Origin: JAWLGZ01 sp041690635
GTDB lineage: Bacteria; Pseudomonadota; Gammaproteobacteria; Thiohalomonadales; Thiohalomonadaceae
DNA length: 64,000 nucleotides
Assembly (NCBI GenBank): GCA_041690635.1
Contig: JAWLGZ010000001.1
Location: 372,001-436,000, forward strand
Direction: 5' to 3'
Translations under genes and position numbers: made by a program
The notes under the pieces: generated by a model
Seen by the model: the letters and a program-made list of their open reading frames with translations, nothing else
Databases searched by the model: none
Told to the model about the DNA's origin: nothing
Shown here: positions 42,967-52,677 of the stretch, piece by piece
How positions within the stretch are numbered: the stretch's first letter is position 1
Layout: every line of letters starts with the position of its first letter

Positions 42967-43829
42967 CTCGGTTTGAATGTGAATTCGATTTCCCGTTCGA
43001 ACAGGTCCGGATGCGGCGGTGAGGGCAGCGGCGATGCCATGCGTACCGCACTCTCCACGCTGCGATCGAACAGCGGATTGCCGCTGCTCTGCAGAATCTG
43101 CACATCGACGACATCCCCCACCGGGGTCTGCCGCACCAACACCTTGCAGGTCAGGTCGGGCACACCGGCCGGTCGAATCCACCGGCGCTGTACCTTGGCC
43201 GTGATGTCGCCGATATACCGGGCCAGCAGCGACTGGAGTTCGCGTTGGCGCTCGGCGGCGAGCCGTGCCTCCTCGGCGGCCATCTGCTCCTTCAGCGCCT
43301 GTTCCGCCTTGCGCTTCGTCTCGGCCTCCGCCTCCGCCTTGCGCCGCGCCTCCTCCTCGGCCTTGCGCTTCGCCTCCAGCTGGCGTTTCTCCGCTTCCGC
43401 CTTCTGGCGGGCCGCCTCCTCCTGGCGCCGCTTCTCCTCGGCGAGGCGCTTTTTCTCCACCTCGGCAGCCGCCTTGCGCTGGCGCTCGGCCTCGGTCTGC
43501 TTTTTCTTCTCGGCCTCCTGCTGCCGTTTCAGTTCGGCGAGCCGTTTCTGTTCCCGCTCACGCGCCTCGCGGGCGGCCCGTGCCTCCTGCTCGATGCGCC
43601 GCTTGCGCGCCTCCTCCGCCTCACGCTGGCGCCGCTCCTCGGCGCGCAGCTTCTCCAGCTCCGCCTCCACTGCGGCGCGCTCCGCCACCGCCGCCTGGAT
43701 CGGCTCCACCTCCGGGGTCGCCGCTGCGTGCCGCGGCTCCGGCGTGCGCTCGAAATTCATCACCAGCAACCCGATGGCGACGAGATGAACGAACAGCGAA
43801 ACGCCGATGGCAAACGCCTTGTCGTTCAT
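42963..43829 (-). CDS. tolA: Tol-Pal system energy-transducing protein TolA
   Basis: Inner-membrane protein of 288 residues from the ATG at 43829 (MNDKAFAIGVSL). One membrane helix (residues 4-24), a long Lys/Glu/Ala-rich helix (about 45-205) and a C-terminal globular domain ending FEREIEFTFKPR. Directly upstream lies a 270-bp inverted-repeat element. An in-frame ATG within its terminal repeat (43850) offers an alternative start that would add MKQYTSD. I see no good ribosome-binding site at either. Confidence 0.93.
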   Translation of the reverse strand: MNDKAFAIGVSLFVHLVAIGLLVMNFERTPEPRHAAATPEVEPIQAAVAERAAVEAELEKLRAEERRQREAEEARKRRIEQEARAAREAREREQKRLAELKRQQEAEKKKQTEAERQRKAAAEVEKKRLAEEKRRQEEAARQKAEAEKRQLEAKRKAEEEARRKAEAEAETKRKAEQALKEQMAAEEARLAAERQRELQSLLARYIGDITAKVQRRWIRPAGVPDLTCKVLVRQTPVGDVVDVQILQSSGNPLFDRSVESAVRMASPLPSPPHPDLFEREIEFTFKPR

Positions 43830-43833
43830 ATCG

Positions 43834-44103
43834 CTAGTGTACTGTTTCATTCTTGGCGGCACTTTCAGCGAGTCACTGGCCGGTCAGATGCAAGGCGCGC
43901 TTGCGCAGGAATGGCAGGTCCCTTTCAAGCAAGCGCAACGCGGCAGATGGCCGGCCAGCGGCTCGCCCGAAGGGAGCCCCCCAAAAGCGCCAATGCCGCG
44001 TTGCAGTCCTTGCCAAGGGCTTGCCATTGCCTGCGGACTGCGCCTTGCCTTGGCGCTTTTGGGGGGCTCTGAAAGTACCGCCAAGAATGAAACAGTACAC
44101 TAG
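43834..44103 (-). mobile_element. 270-bp MITE-like element, copy 1, between tolR and tolA
   Basis: Terminal inverted repeats of 35 bases (43834-43868 and 44069-44103) differ at one position and begin CTAGTGTACTGTTTCA. Inside are perfect 19-base arms AGCCCCCCAAAAGCGCCAA (43975-43993) and their complement (44050-44068), plus shorter stems. There is no transposase ORF. The outer end supplies the tolR stop codon (TAG, 44100-44102). TA flanks both GTGTACTG ends, as for TA-targeting (IS630/mariner-type) elements. A second copy is at 58628-58893. Confidence 0.88.
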
Positions 44104-44528
44104 TTTTCGGGTGACTCGGTCAGAAGCCCTACACTCTCCACGCCCGCCTGCTGCAGCAGGGCCATGGCACCGACCACCTGTCCGTAGACCGCTTCGCGAT
44201 CACCCTTCACGTAGACCGGTGTCTGCGGCACCGTCTGCAGCACCGCGGCCACCCGGGCGGCAAGCCGCACGCCATCCATCACCTCCGGGCTGGCGATACC
44301 GTGCTCCAGGTGGTAGTTGCCGGCCGCGTCCACCGTCACCACCAGCGGTGCCATCTCCTTGCTGGAGACCGTCTTCGCCTCCGCCTGCGGCAGATCCACC
44401 TGCACCCCCTGACTCAACATCGGCGCGGTGACCATGAAGATCACCAGCAGCACCAGCATGACATCGATATAGGGGACCACATTGATCTCCCCCATCGGTC
44501 GTCTGCGAATGCGCCGTGAAGCTGCCAT
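44100..44528 (-). CDS. tolR: Tol-Pal system protein TolR
   Basis: 142-residue inner-membrane protein with one helix after RRPMGEINVVPYIDVMLVLL, containing the proton-path aspartate, and a periplasmic domain ending ESVGLLTESPEN. Its stop codon lies inside the terminal repeat of the inserted element, so the C-terminus may have been set by the insertion. It is separated from tolQ by three bases. Confidence 0.95.
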   Translation of the reverse strand: MAASRRIRRRPMGEINVVPYIDVMLVLLVIFMVTAPMLSQGVQVDLPQAEAKTVSSKEMAPLVVTVDAAGNYHLEHGIASPEVMDGVRLAARVAAVLQTVPQTPVYVKGDREAVYGQVVGAMALLQQAGVESVGLLTESPEN

Positions 44529-44531
44529 TGT

Positions 44532-45205
<674 letters not shown>

Positions 45206-45209
<4 letters not shown>

Positions 45210-45622
45210 TGCACTTCCTTTACTGGTGTACTGCGTACGCTGTCCCGGATCGCGGCCGGGATGCGCCGGGGGCGGAAGCTCGCCGCCTCCACACACACGA
45301 TCTCGATCCTTCCGCGGCAGAGTATCTCCTCGCCGCGGCGCACCTCCTGGAGAAAAGCGATGGAGGCGGCGCCGATATCCGCGATATCGGCAATTACGGT
45401 CAGTTCATCGTTGAAGCGGGCCGGCGAAAGATACCGCACCTCCGCCGACCGTACCGCGAACAGCACCCCCTCTTCCCGGGCCAATGCATCCTGTTCGAAC
45501 CCGAGCGCGCGCAGCCACTCGGTCCGCGCCCGCTCCATGAACCGCAGGTAGTTGGCGTAGTACACCACCCCACCTGCATCAGTATCTTCGTAATAAACCC
45601 GAACAGACCATAAGAAGGGCAC
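45206..45622 (-). CDS. ybgC: tol-pal-associated acyl-CoA thioesterase
   Basis: Hot-dog-fold thioesterase of 138 residues with the active-site region YYEDTDAGGVVYYANYLRFMERART (Asp near residue 15). It starts from GTG one base after the ruvB stop and overlaps tolQ, the normal position of ybgC. Confidence 0.95.
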
Positions 45623-45623
45623 G

Positions 45624-46664
45624 TCAGTTCCCCTTCAGGTCCAGCTCACCCTGCGGCCGCCCGGCCGGCGCCGCGTAGCCGAAGTGCAGGTAGGCGCTGC
45701 GGGTGGCCACCCGGCCACGCGGGGTGCGCATCATGAACCCCTGCTGGATCAGGAACGGCTCCAGCACATCCTCGATGGTGTCGCGCTCCTCGCCGATGGC
45801 CGCCGCCAGGCTGTCCACCCCCACCGGCCCGCCGTCGAACTTGTCGATGATGGCGAGCAGCAGCTTGCGGTCCATCATGTCGAAGCCGTGGGCATCCACG
45901 TCCAGCATGTCGAGGGCGCTGGCGGCCACCGCGTCGGTCACCACCCCGTCCGACTTCACCTGGGCGAAGTCACGCACCCGCCGCAGCAGCCGGTTGGCAA
46001 TGCGCGGCGTGCCGCGGGAACGGCGGGCGATCTCCAGCGCGCCACCCGACTCGATGCTCACGCCGAGAATGGAGGCGGAGCGGCTGACGATGTGGGTCAG
46101 TGCGTCGGTATCGTAAAACTCCAGCCGCTGCACAATGCCGAAACGATCGCGTAGCGGCGAGGTGAGGAGTCCCGCCCGGGTGGTCGCCCCCACCAGCGTG
46201 AACGGCGGCAGGTCCAGCTTGACCGAGCGGGCCGCCGGCCCCTCGCCGATCATGATGTCGATCTGGTAGTCCTCCATCGCCGGATAGAGGACCTCCTCCA
46301 CCACTGGTGAGAGGCGGTGGATCTCGTCCACGAACAGCACGTCGTGCGGTTCAAGATTGGTCAGCAGCGCCGCCAGGTCGCCGGGGCGCTCCAGCACCGG
46401 TCCGGAGGTCTGCCGCAGGTTCACCCCCAACTCGTTGGCGACGATGTGGGCCAGGGTGGTCTTGCCGAGCCCCGGCGGGCCGAACAGCAGCACGTGGTCC
46501 AGCGCCTCGCCGCGCCCGCGCGCCGCGCTGATGAAGATCTCCATCTGCTCGCAGACGGCGTTCTGGCCCACGTAGTCGGCCAGACGTTTCGGGCGAATGG
46601 CGCGGTCCTGGGACTCCTCATCGGCCCGGGGCGCTGCGGCGATGAGTCGATCACTCTCGATCAT
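45624..46664 (-). CDS. ruvB: Holliday junction branch migration helicase RuvB
   Basis: AAA+ motor of the RuvABC complex, 346 residues. Walker A GPPGLGKTTLAH (about residues 60-71), Walker B LFVDEIHRL, sensor GATTRAGLLTSPLRDRFG and the C-terminal winged helix ending with LIQQGFMMRTPRGRVAT are visible. Confidence 0.97.
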   Translation of the reverse strand: MIESDRLIAAAPRADEESQDRAIRPKRLADYVGQNAVCEQMEIFISAARGRGEALDHVLLFGPPGLGKTTLAHIVANELGVNLRQTSGPVLERPGDLAALLTNLEPHDVLFVDEIHRLSPVVEEVLYPAMEDYQIDIMIGEGPAARSVKLDLPPFTLVGATTRAGLLTSPLRDRFGIVQRLEFYDTDALTHIVSRSASILGVSIESGGALEIARRSRGTPRIANRLLRRVRDFAQVKSDGVVTDAVAASALDMLDVDAHGFDMMDRKLLLAIIDKFDGGPVGVDSLAAAIGEERDTIEDVLEPFLIQQGFMMRTPRGRVATRSAYLHFGYAAPAGRPQGELDLKGN

Positions 46665-46725
46665 TGCAATTCCGTTCCGCAGCCGAGTTTATCGATGACA
46701 GGCGAACGAAAACCGTTCCCTCTTC

Positions 46726-47334
46726 TCATTTCTGCACCGCGCTCTTCAGGGCGGCGCGGATGATCGCCTCGCTGGAGTGCCCCTCGCCCTCCACCTTGCT
46801 CACCATCCGGCTCGCCTCCGCCGGCTTGTAACCGAGGGCGATCAACGCGCTCACCGCGTCGCGTACCGGGTCCTCGGCGGCGGGCTCGACGATGCCGGTG
46901 GTGACGATGGGCGCCGCCCCGCCGGTGATGAAGTCATCCAGCCGGTCACGCATTTCGACAATGAGCCGCTCGGCGGTCTTCTTGCCGACGCCGGGCAGGC
47001 GCGTGAGGCTCGCCGTGTCGCTCCCCTGTACGCAGCGGACGAACTCGTCGGCGGAGACACCCGAAAGGATGGTGAGCGCCAGCTTGGCCCCCACCCCGTT
47101 CACCTTGATCAGGGCGCGGAACAGACTGCGCTCCCGCTCGGTGGCGAAACCGAACAGCAGGTGGGCGTCCTCGCGCACCGCCAGGTGGGTGTGCAGCACC
47201 ACCTCTTCCCCCAGCGCCGGGAGCTGGTAGAAGGTGGACATGGGGGCCTCGACCTCGTAACCGACGCCGCCGACGTCGATGAGCAGCTGGGGCGGATGCT
47301 TGGCTGCGATGACTCCGCGCAGACGGCCGATCAT
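46726..47334 (-). CDS. ruvA: Holliday junction branch migration protein RuvA
   Basis: 202-residue DNA-binding tetramer that recognises four-way junctions. MIGRLRGVIAAKHP at the N-terminus, two helix-hairpin-helix motifs (VNGVGAKLALTIL and LPGVGKKTAERLIVEM) and the C-terminal RuvB-binding domain are intact. The ATG at 47334 overlaps the ruvC stop (ATGA); a TTG two codons earlier is less likely. Confidence 0.97.
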   Translation of the reverse strand: MIGRLRGVIAAKHPPQLLIDVGGVGYEVEAPMSTFYQLPALGEEVVLHTHLAVREDAHLLFGFATERERSLFRALIKVNGVGAKLALTILSGVSADEFVRCVQGSDTASLTRLPGVGKKTAERLIVEMRDRLDDFITGGAAPIVTTGIVEPAAEDPVRDAVSALIALGYKPAEASRMVSKVEGEGHSSEAIIRAALKSAVQK

Positions 47335-47846
47335 ACCCAACGGCCTCTGCGACGAGCACGGGCGGCCGGGATATGGGTAAGGGTCTGTCCGGTGTGGGCG
47401 TGGCAGAGGGCGACGGCCAGTGCGTCGGCGGCATCCGCCTGCGGCTCACCCGGCAGCTCCAGCAGCACCCGCACCATGTGCGCCACCTGCGTCTTGGCCG
47501 CGTTGCCGCGGCCGACGGTGGCCTGCTTGATCTCGGCGGGAGTGTACTCGTTGACCCGGAGGTCGCGGGTCAGCGCAGCGCAGATGGCGGCGCCACGCGC
47601 CTGGCCCAGTTTCAGTGCCGAGTCGGGATTGCGGTGCATGAAGACCTTTTCGATAGCCATCTCGGTGGGTGCGTAGGTATTCACAATCTCGGCGATTCCC
47701 TCGAATATTTCCCTTAGCCGCTCCGGCAGGCTCTCTGCCCGCACGCGCACACAGCCGCTGTCCACGTAGGTGGTCTTACTCCCCGACAGGTCGATGATGC
47801 CGAAGCCGGTGATGCGGGAGCCGGGGTCGATGCCCAGGATTCGCAT
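47331..47846 (-). CDS. ruvC: Holliday junction resolvase RuvC
   Basis: 171-residue endonuclease that cuts Holliday junctions. The four acidic catalytic residues lie in ILGIDPGSRITGFG, AIEKVFMHRNPDSALKLGQARG and ADAADALAVALCHAH. The C-terminus is basic (ARARRRGRWV). The ATG at 47846 follows a 7-mer repeat array; the open frame upstream of it is repeat-derived. Confidence 0.97.
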   Translation of the reverse strand: MRILGIDPGSRITGFGIIDLSGSKTTYVDSGCVRVRAESLPERLREIFEGIAEIVNTYAPTEMAIEKVFMHRNPDSALKLGQARGAAICAALTRDLRVNEYTPAEIKQATVGRGNAAKTQVAHMVRVLLELPGEPQADAADALAVALCHAHTGQTLTHIPAARARRRGRWV

Positions 47847-47935
47847 TGCCGAGTCACAAGTGGCAAGTAGCAAGTGACAAGAGCCTCTCTTGGGACTTGC
47901 CGCTTGCAACTTGGGACTTGGAACCTGTCACTGCA
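47846..47935. repeat. 7-bp degenerate tandem repeat, fold-back type (yebC-ruvC spacer)
   Basis: In strict 7-base phase: GAGTCAC AAGTGGC, AAGTAGC AAGTGAC, then the inverted set GGACTTG CCGCTTG, CAACTTG GGACTTG. The halves form a long hairpin. The array reaches into the 3' end of yebC, whose stop is at 47928. Confidence 0.87.
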
Positions 47936-48674
47936 ATTGATCCGCCACTTCATCGCTGAAGTCGGCATTGCTGTAGACGTTCTGCACGTCATCCAGGTCC
48001 TCCAGTGCGTCCACCAGGCGCATCACCTTCTGCGCGTCCTCCAGCTCCAGTTGAACCGTGGTGGCGGGGCGCTCGGTCACCTCCGCCATCTCCGGCTGGA
48101 GGCCGGCGGCCAGCACGGCATCCTTGACGTTCATGAACTCCTCGGGGGCGGTGATGACGTCGATGGAGCCGTCGTCGTTGGTGACCACGTCCTCGGCACC
48201 GGCCTCCAGCGCCACCTCCATCACCCGATCCTCGTCGGTACCGGCCGGATAGGTGAGAACCCCCTGCTTGGTGAAGAGGTAGGCGACCGAACCGTCGGTC
48301 CCCAGGTTGCCGCCCGCCTTGGAGAAGGCGTGGCGCACGTCGGAGACGGTGCGGTTGCGGTTATCGGTCATGCAGTCGACCATCACCGCGACGCCGCCCG
48401 GCCCGTAGCCCTCATAGCGGATCTCTTCGTAGTTGTCCGCATCCAGGGCACCGGCGCCGCGCTTGACCGCACGGTCGATGGTGTCCTTGGTCATGTTCGC
48501 ACCCAGCGCCTTGTCGATGGCGGCGCGCAGGCGCGGGTTGGAGGCCGCGTCCCCCCCACCCATGCGGGCGGCGACGGTGATCTCGCGAATCAGCTTGGTG
48601 AAAAGCTTGCCCCGCTTGGCGTCCTGGGCACCCTTGCGGTGCTGGATGTTGGCCCACTTGCTGTGTCCTGCCAT
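47928..48674 (-). CDS. yebC: YebC/PmpR family protein
   Basis: 248-residue protein beginning MAGHSKWANIQHRKGAQDAKRGK, the family signature, with GYGPGGVAVMVDCMTDNRNR and the C-terminal acidic part. It lies upstream of ruvCAB as in most proteobacteria. Recent work links this family to translation of proline-rich stretches; older annotation is transcriptional regulator. Confidence 0.96.
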   Translation of the reverse strand: MAGHSKWANIQHRKGAQDAKRGKLFTKLIREITVAARMGGGDAASNPRLRAAIDKALGANMTKDTIDRAVKRGAGALDADNYEEIRYEGYGPGGVAVMVDCMTDNRNRTVSDVRHAFSKAGGNLGTDGSVAYLFTKQGVLTYPAGTDEDRVMEVALEAGAEDVVTNDDGSIDVITAPEEFMNVKDAVLAAGLQPEMAEVTERPATTVQLELEDAQKVMRLVDALEDLDDVQNVYSNADFSDEVADQLQ

Positions 48675-48863
48675 GGCCCTCTCTGCCCTCGCAAAATGCG
48701 CACAGTGTACCACTCCGCCTCTCGGGATTAGGAGGGTCGCGGGTCGGGCCGGATTGCCTCCGTTTTCCAAGGGCGGAATCTTATTGCGCCGAAAAAGGGA
48801 CAAACCTGAAAAGCCGCGCTCCGATGCAACCGCCCTCCGGCGCAATGAGATGGCGGGACGTCG

Positions 48864-49511
48864 CTAACCCTTCACTTCTGGCTCTTCACGCCTCAAGAAG
48901 CGGCCATTTCGCAGGAAATGGGCGGTCTGATCGGCGACCAGTGGGGAGATCAACATGGAGATGTGGGTCACCGGCAAGGTGATGTGGTCGGTCGCCCCCG
49001 CCAGCCGGGTCTCATCCAGGGAGACCGTGCCGTCATGGGGGCGCGGCAGGTCGCGCGCAACCAGCATGCCGAGGCCGACCGAGCGGTCGCCGGCGATCAC
49101 CCCCAGGTCCCGGCTACCGTCCCACGGCGGCCCCGGTTCGGTCAGCGCCTTGCAGCTGCGGCCGAGCAGTGTCTGTCCCCAGCCGAAACCGGCGAGGTAA
49201 CGGGCGGCGTGGCTGCCATTGTGCGGAGTCCCGATGGTGACGATACGACCCGGCCGCTGGTCGGGAAAGTCGGCCAGCAGACGGCGAATAATCAGCCCGC
49301 CCATGCTGTGGCCGACCAGATGCACCGTCTCGCCCTTGATCCCCCGGAGGAAGCGGTCCAGTTCGGCGGCATTGGCGACGATATCGGAACGAACAGTGGG
49401 ATAGCGGAAGGTGTGGGCGTGAAAGCCGCGCCTGCCGAGCCGGTATTTGAGCGGCCACTGGTCGGGGCCGGGCATCCAGAGGCCGTGGATGAGGACGACC
49501 GTTTCAGTCAT
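48864..49511 (-). CDS. alpha/beta hydrolase (PGAP1/lipase-like)
   Basis: 215-residue hydrolase. ETVVLIHGLWMPG forms the oxyanion region, VHLVGHSMGGLIIRRLLADF the nucleophile elbow (Ser near 88), and TIGTPHNGSHAARYLAGFG a PGAP1-like follow-up. His in PVTHISMLISP is a likely third catalytic residue. No signal peptide is visible. The substrate is unknown. Confidence 0.82.
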   Translation of the reverse strand: MTETVVLIHGLWMPGPDQWPLKYRLGRRGFHAHTFRYPTVRSDIVANAAELDRFLRGIKGETVHLVGHSMGGLIIRRLLADFPDQRPGRIVTIGTPHNGSHAARYLAGFGWGQTLLGRSCKALTEPGPPWDGSRDLGVIAGDRSVGLGMLVARDLPRPHDGTVSLDETRLAGATDHITLPVTHISMLISPLVADQTAHFLRNGRFLRREEPEVKG

Positions 49512-49690
49512 TTGGTCAGTGGTCGGTGGTCGGTGGTCGGTGGTCGGTGGTCGGGGGTCGGGGGTCGGGGGTCGGGGGTCGGGGGCTGGTCCTTTGTCCT
49601 TTGTCCTTTGTCCTTTGTCCTTTGTCTTTGTTTTGTCCCTAGGTCCCTAGTCCCTGGCCCCTAGCCCCTGGCCCCTGGCCCCTCGCCTCT
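49505..49690. repeat. composite 7-bp tandem repeat array
   Basis: The nadA-hydrolase spacer is built almost entirely of 7-mers in one phase: GGTCGGT about five times, GGTCGGG about five times, then CCTTTGT five times, then CCCTAGT/CCCTGGC-type units to the nadA stop. The unit sequence changes in blocks while the 7-base period is kept. Confidence 0.92.
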
Positions 49691-50783
49691 ACGGCGAGAC
49701 TTTGAGCATCCTTTCGAGGGCCAGTCGCGCCTCGGCGGCCACGTTTCCGGGGACGCTGATCCGATTGACCACGTTGCCGGCCGCCAGGTTCTCCAGGGTC
49801 CAGGCCAGGTGCTGCGGGTCGATGCGGAACATGGTGGAGCACATGCAGACGGTCGGGGACATGAAGTGGACGTTCTTCCCCTCGTGCCGGAACTGCTCGT
49901 GCAGGCGGTTGACCAGGTTGAGCTCGGTGCCCACCAGCCAGCGGGTGCCGGGGGCGGACTCGGCCACGGTCTTGATGATGAATTCGGTGGAGCCGACACA
50001 GTCTGACTTGCGGCACACCTCGAACGGCGACTCCGGGTGGGAGATGATTTTCGCCTCCGGGTACTTGGCCTTGAAGCGGTCGATGTGCTCGGGCTGGAAC
50101 ATCTGGTGCACCGAGCAGAACCCCTTCCAGAGGATGATCCTGGCCTTCTCGATCTGTTCAGGGGTGAGGCCGCCCATCGGCTGGTCATAGTCCCACACCA
50201 CCATCTCCTCCAGCGGAATCCCCATGGTGAAGCCGGTATTACGGCCCAGGTGCTGGTCCGGAAAGAACAGCACCTTCCCGCGCTGGGAGAAGGACCACTC
50301 CAATACCCGCCGGGCATTGGAGGAGGTGCAGACGATACCGCCGTGGCGGCCGCAGAACGCCTTCAGGTCGGCGGCGGAGTTGATGTAGGTGACCGGGGTG
50401 ACCTGCGTCTCCGGATCGATCACCTCCGACAGCTCGCGCCAGGCCCGCTCCACGTTGGGCAGGTCGGCCATGTCCGCCATGGAGCAGCCGGCGCCCATGT
50501 CCGGCAGGATGGCAATCTGCTCGGGGCGGGAGAGGATGTCCGCCACCTCGGCCATGAAGTGGACGCCGCAGAAGACGATGTACTCCGCCTTGGAGCCGGC
50601 CGCCTGCCGCGACAGCTTCAGCGAGTCACCCGAGAAATCGGCGTGGCGGAACACCTCGTCCCGCTGGTAGTGGTGACCCAGGATCACCAGCCGCTCGCCG
50701 AGCGCCGCCTTGGCGGCGGTGATCCGCGCCTCGGCCTCGGCGTCGTCGAGCAGTGCGTAATCCTGGATGCCCAGTTCGGTCAT
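49689..50783 (-). CDS. nadA: quinolinate synthase
   Basis: [4Fe-4S] enzyme that condenses iminoaspartate with dihydroxyacetone phosphate in NAD synthesis. The 364-residue protein shows LGHHYQRDEVFRHADFSGDS, IVFCGVHFMAEVADIL, ILPDMGAGCSMADM, GIVCTSSNA and PTVCMCSTM; the three cluster cysteines are distributed among these. The C-terminus MLKVSP touches the 7-mer array. Confidence 0.97.
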   Translation of the reverse strand: MTELGIQDYALLDDAEAEARITAAKAALGERLVILGHHYQRDEVFRHADFSGDSLKLSRQAAGSKAEYIVFCGVHFMAEVADILSRPEQIAILPDMGAGCSMADMADLPNVERAWRELSEVIDPETQVTPVTYINSAADLKAFCGRHGGIVCTSSNARRVLEWSFSQRGKVLFFPDQHLGRNTGFTMGIPLEEMVVWDYDQPMGGLTPEQIEKARIILWKGFCSVHQMFQPEHIDRFKAKYPEAKIISHPESPFEVCRKSDCVGSTEFIIKTVAESAPGTRWLVGTELNLVNRLHEQFRHEGKNVHFMSPTVCMCSTMFRIDPQHLAWTLENLAAGNVVNRISVPGNVAAEARLALERMLKVSP

Positions 50784-50802
50784 TTCTGCCTCTTCAAAGG
50801 AA

Positions 50803-50886
50803 CCTGAATCTCGCCAAGACGCAAAGCACGCAAAGAAATATCCGAATTTGTTTTTCCTCTGCGTCTTTGCGTTCTTGGCGAGAGAA
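50803..50886. repeat. inverted GCAAAG-type repeat between aspS and nadA
   Basis: CTCGCCAAGACGCAAAGCACGC on the left is mirrored by GCGTCTTTGCGTTCTTGGCG on the right around an AT-rich centre (AAATATCCGAATTTG). It forms a long imperfect hairpin and belongs to the same broad class as the GCAGAG arrays in the rib region. Confidence 0.75.
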
Positions 50887-52677
50887 TTAGCCTTTTTTCT
50901 CTTCCGCCCGGCGGTGGACCCGGATGCCGAGTTCGACCAGCTGCTCCGGCGGCACGGTGGACGGCGCCTCGGTGAGCAGGCAGGCGGCGGTCTGGGTCTT
51001 GGGGAACGCCATCACGTCGCGAATCGACTTGGCACCGGTCATCAGCATCACCAGGCGGTCGAGGCCGAAGGCGATGCCGCCGTGAGGCGGGCAGCCGTAC
51101 TTGAGCGCGTCGAGCAGGAAGCCGAACTTCTCCTGCGCATCCGCCTCGTCGATGCCGAGCGCCTTGAATACCGTCTTCTGCACCTCCGGCCGATAGATAC
51201 GGATCGAACCGCCGCCCACCTCGGTGCCGTTCAGCACCATGTCGTAGGCGCGGGAGTTGCAGTTGCCCGGATCGCTCTCCAGCCGGTCCAGATGCGCCTC
51301 CTTCGGCGCGGTGAAGGGGTGGTGCAGCGCATACCAGCGGTTGTCCTTCTCGTCCCATTCGAACATGGGGAAGTCCACCACCCACATCGGGCGCCAGCCA
51401 TGCTCGACCAGTCCGCGGTCGTGGCCCAGCTTCACCCGCAGGGCGCCGAGCGCCTCGTTGACCACCTTCGCCTTGTCGGCGCCAAAGAAGACGAGATCGC
51501 CGTCCTCGGCGCCGGTGCGATCGAGGATCGCCGTCACCACTTCGTCGGGCAGGAACTTGAGGATAGGCGACTGCAGGCCATCGCGGCCCTGTGCCCTGTC
51601 GTTCACCTTGATGTAGGCAAGCCCCTTGGCGCCGTAGATGCCGACGAACTTGGTGTAGTCGTCGATCGCCGATCGGGTCAACTCGCCGCCCTTGGGCAAC
51701 CGCAGCGCGGCAACACGGGAGTTGGGGTCGTTGGCGGGACCGGAGAAGACCTTGAACTCCACCGACTGCATCAAATCGCCGACGTCCACCAGCTCCAGCG
51801 GGATGCGCAGGTCCGGCTTGTCTGAGCCGTAGCGCTCCATCGCCTCGTGCCAGCTCATGCGCGGGAACGGCTCCGGCAGCGCCTCCTCCAGCACCTGAGC
51901 GAACAGCTCCCGGATCATCCCCTCCATGAGGGTCATGATCCCCTCCTCCTCCAGGAAGGAGGTCTCGATGTCGAGCTGGGTGAACTCCGGCTGACGGTCG
52001 GCCCGCAGGTCTTCGTCACGGAAACAGCGCACCACCTGGTAGTAGCGATCGATGCCGGAGACCATCAAAAGCTGCTTGAAAAGCTGTGGCGACTGGGGGA
52101 GGGCGAAGAACTTGCCGCCGTGGGTGCGGCTCGGCACCAGATAGTCGCGGGCGCCCTCGGGGGTGGCCCGTGTCAGCATCGGGGTCTCGATATCCATGAA
52201 ACCGCGATCATCCAGATAGTGGCGCAGGGTTTTCGCCACGTGAGAACGGATGCGCAGGCGGCGCAGCATCTCCTCACGGCGCATATCCAGATAGCGGTAA
52301 CGCAGGCGCAGTTCTTCGGAAAGCTCGTCGTCGTCGCTGTCGAGGACGAACGGTGGCGTCTCGGAACGGTTCAGGATCTCCAGCCCGAGCCCCAGAACCT
52401 CTACCTGCCCGGTGGGCATGTCGGTGTTTTCAGTGCCCTCGGGCCGGCGGCGCACGCGCCCCTTCACCCGCAGCACGAACTCGCTGCGAACCGCCTCGGC
52501 GGTACGGAAGCTCTCCTCGGCGTCCGGGTCGAACACCACCTGCACCACCCCTTCACGGTCGCGCAGATCGATGAAGATCACGCCGCCGTGATCGCGGCGG
52601 TGATGGGACCAGCCGCAAAGCTCGACCTCCCGGTCGATGTGGGCCTCGTTGAGCTCTCCGCAGTAATGGCTGCGCAT
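50887..52677 (-). CDS. aspS: aspartate-tRNA ligase
   Basis: Class II synthetase of 596 residues from the ATG at 52677 (MRSHYCGELNEAHID). N-terminal OB fold with CGWSHHRRDHGGVIFIDLRD; motif 2 region FRDEDLRADRQPEFTQLDIE; the bacterial GAD insertion; motif 3 GGIAFGLDRLVMLMTG. The upstream open frame to 52743 lacks conserved sequence. Confidence 0.97.
   Translation of the reverse strand: MRSHYCGELNEAHIDREVELCGWSHHRRDHGGVIFIDLRDREGVVQVVFDPDAEESFRTAEAVRSEFVLRVKGRVRRRPEGTENTDMPTGQVEVLGLGLEILNRSETPPFVLDSDDDELSEELRLRYRYLDMRREEMLRRLRIRSHVAKTLRHYLDDRGFMDIETPMLTRATPEGARDYLVPSRTHGGKFFALPQSPQLFKQLLMVSGIDRYYQVVRCFRDEDLRADRQPEFTQLDIETSFLEEEGIMTLMEGMIRELFAQVLEEALPEPFPRMSWHEAMERYGSDKPDLRIPLELVDVGDLMQSVEFKVFSGPANDPNSRVAALRLPKGGELTRSAIDDYTKFVGIYGAKGLAYIKVNDRAQGRDGLQSPILKFLPDEVVTAILDRTGAEDGDLVFFGADKAKVVNEALGALRVKLGHDRGLVEHGWRPMWVVDFPMFEWDEKDNRWYALHHPFTAPKEAHLDRLESDPGNCNSRAYDMVLNGTEVGGGSIRIYRPEVQKTVFKALGIDEADAQEKFGFLLDALKYGCPPHGGIAFGLDRLVMLMTGAKSIRDVMAFPKTQTAACLLTEAPSTVPPEQLVELGIRVHRRAEEKKG

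Noticed and set aside
41494..43788. 764-codon plus-strand open frame
   Set aside because: Antisense to pal, tolB and tolA; the Ser/Ala/Arg-rich C-terminal part is the mirror of the TolA Lys/Glu/Ala helix.
43873..44100. 75-codon ORF inside the inverted-repeat element (also in copy 2)
   Set aside because: The frame follows from the palindromic high-GC sequence. The two copies differ by pairing-preserving changes rather than synonymous ones, and no ribosome-binding site is present.
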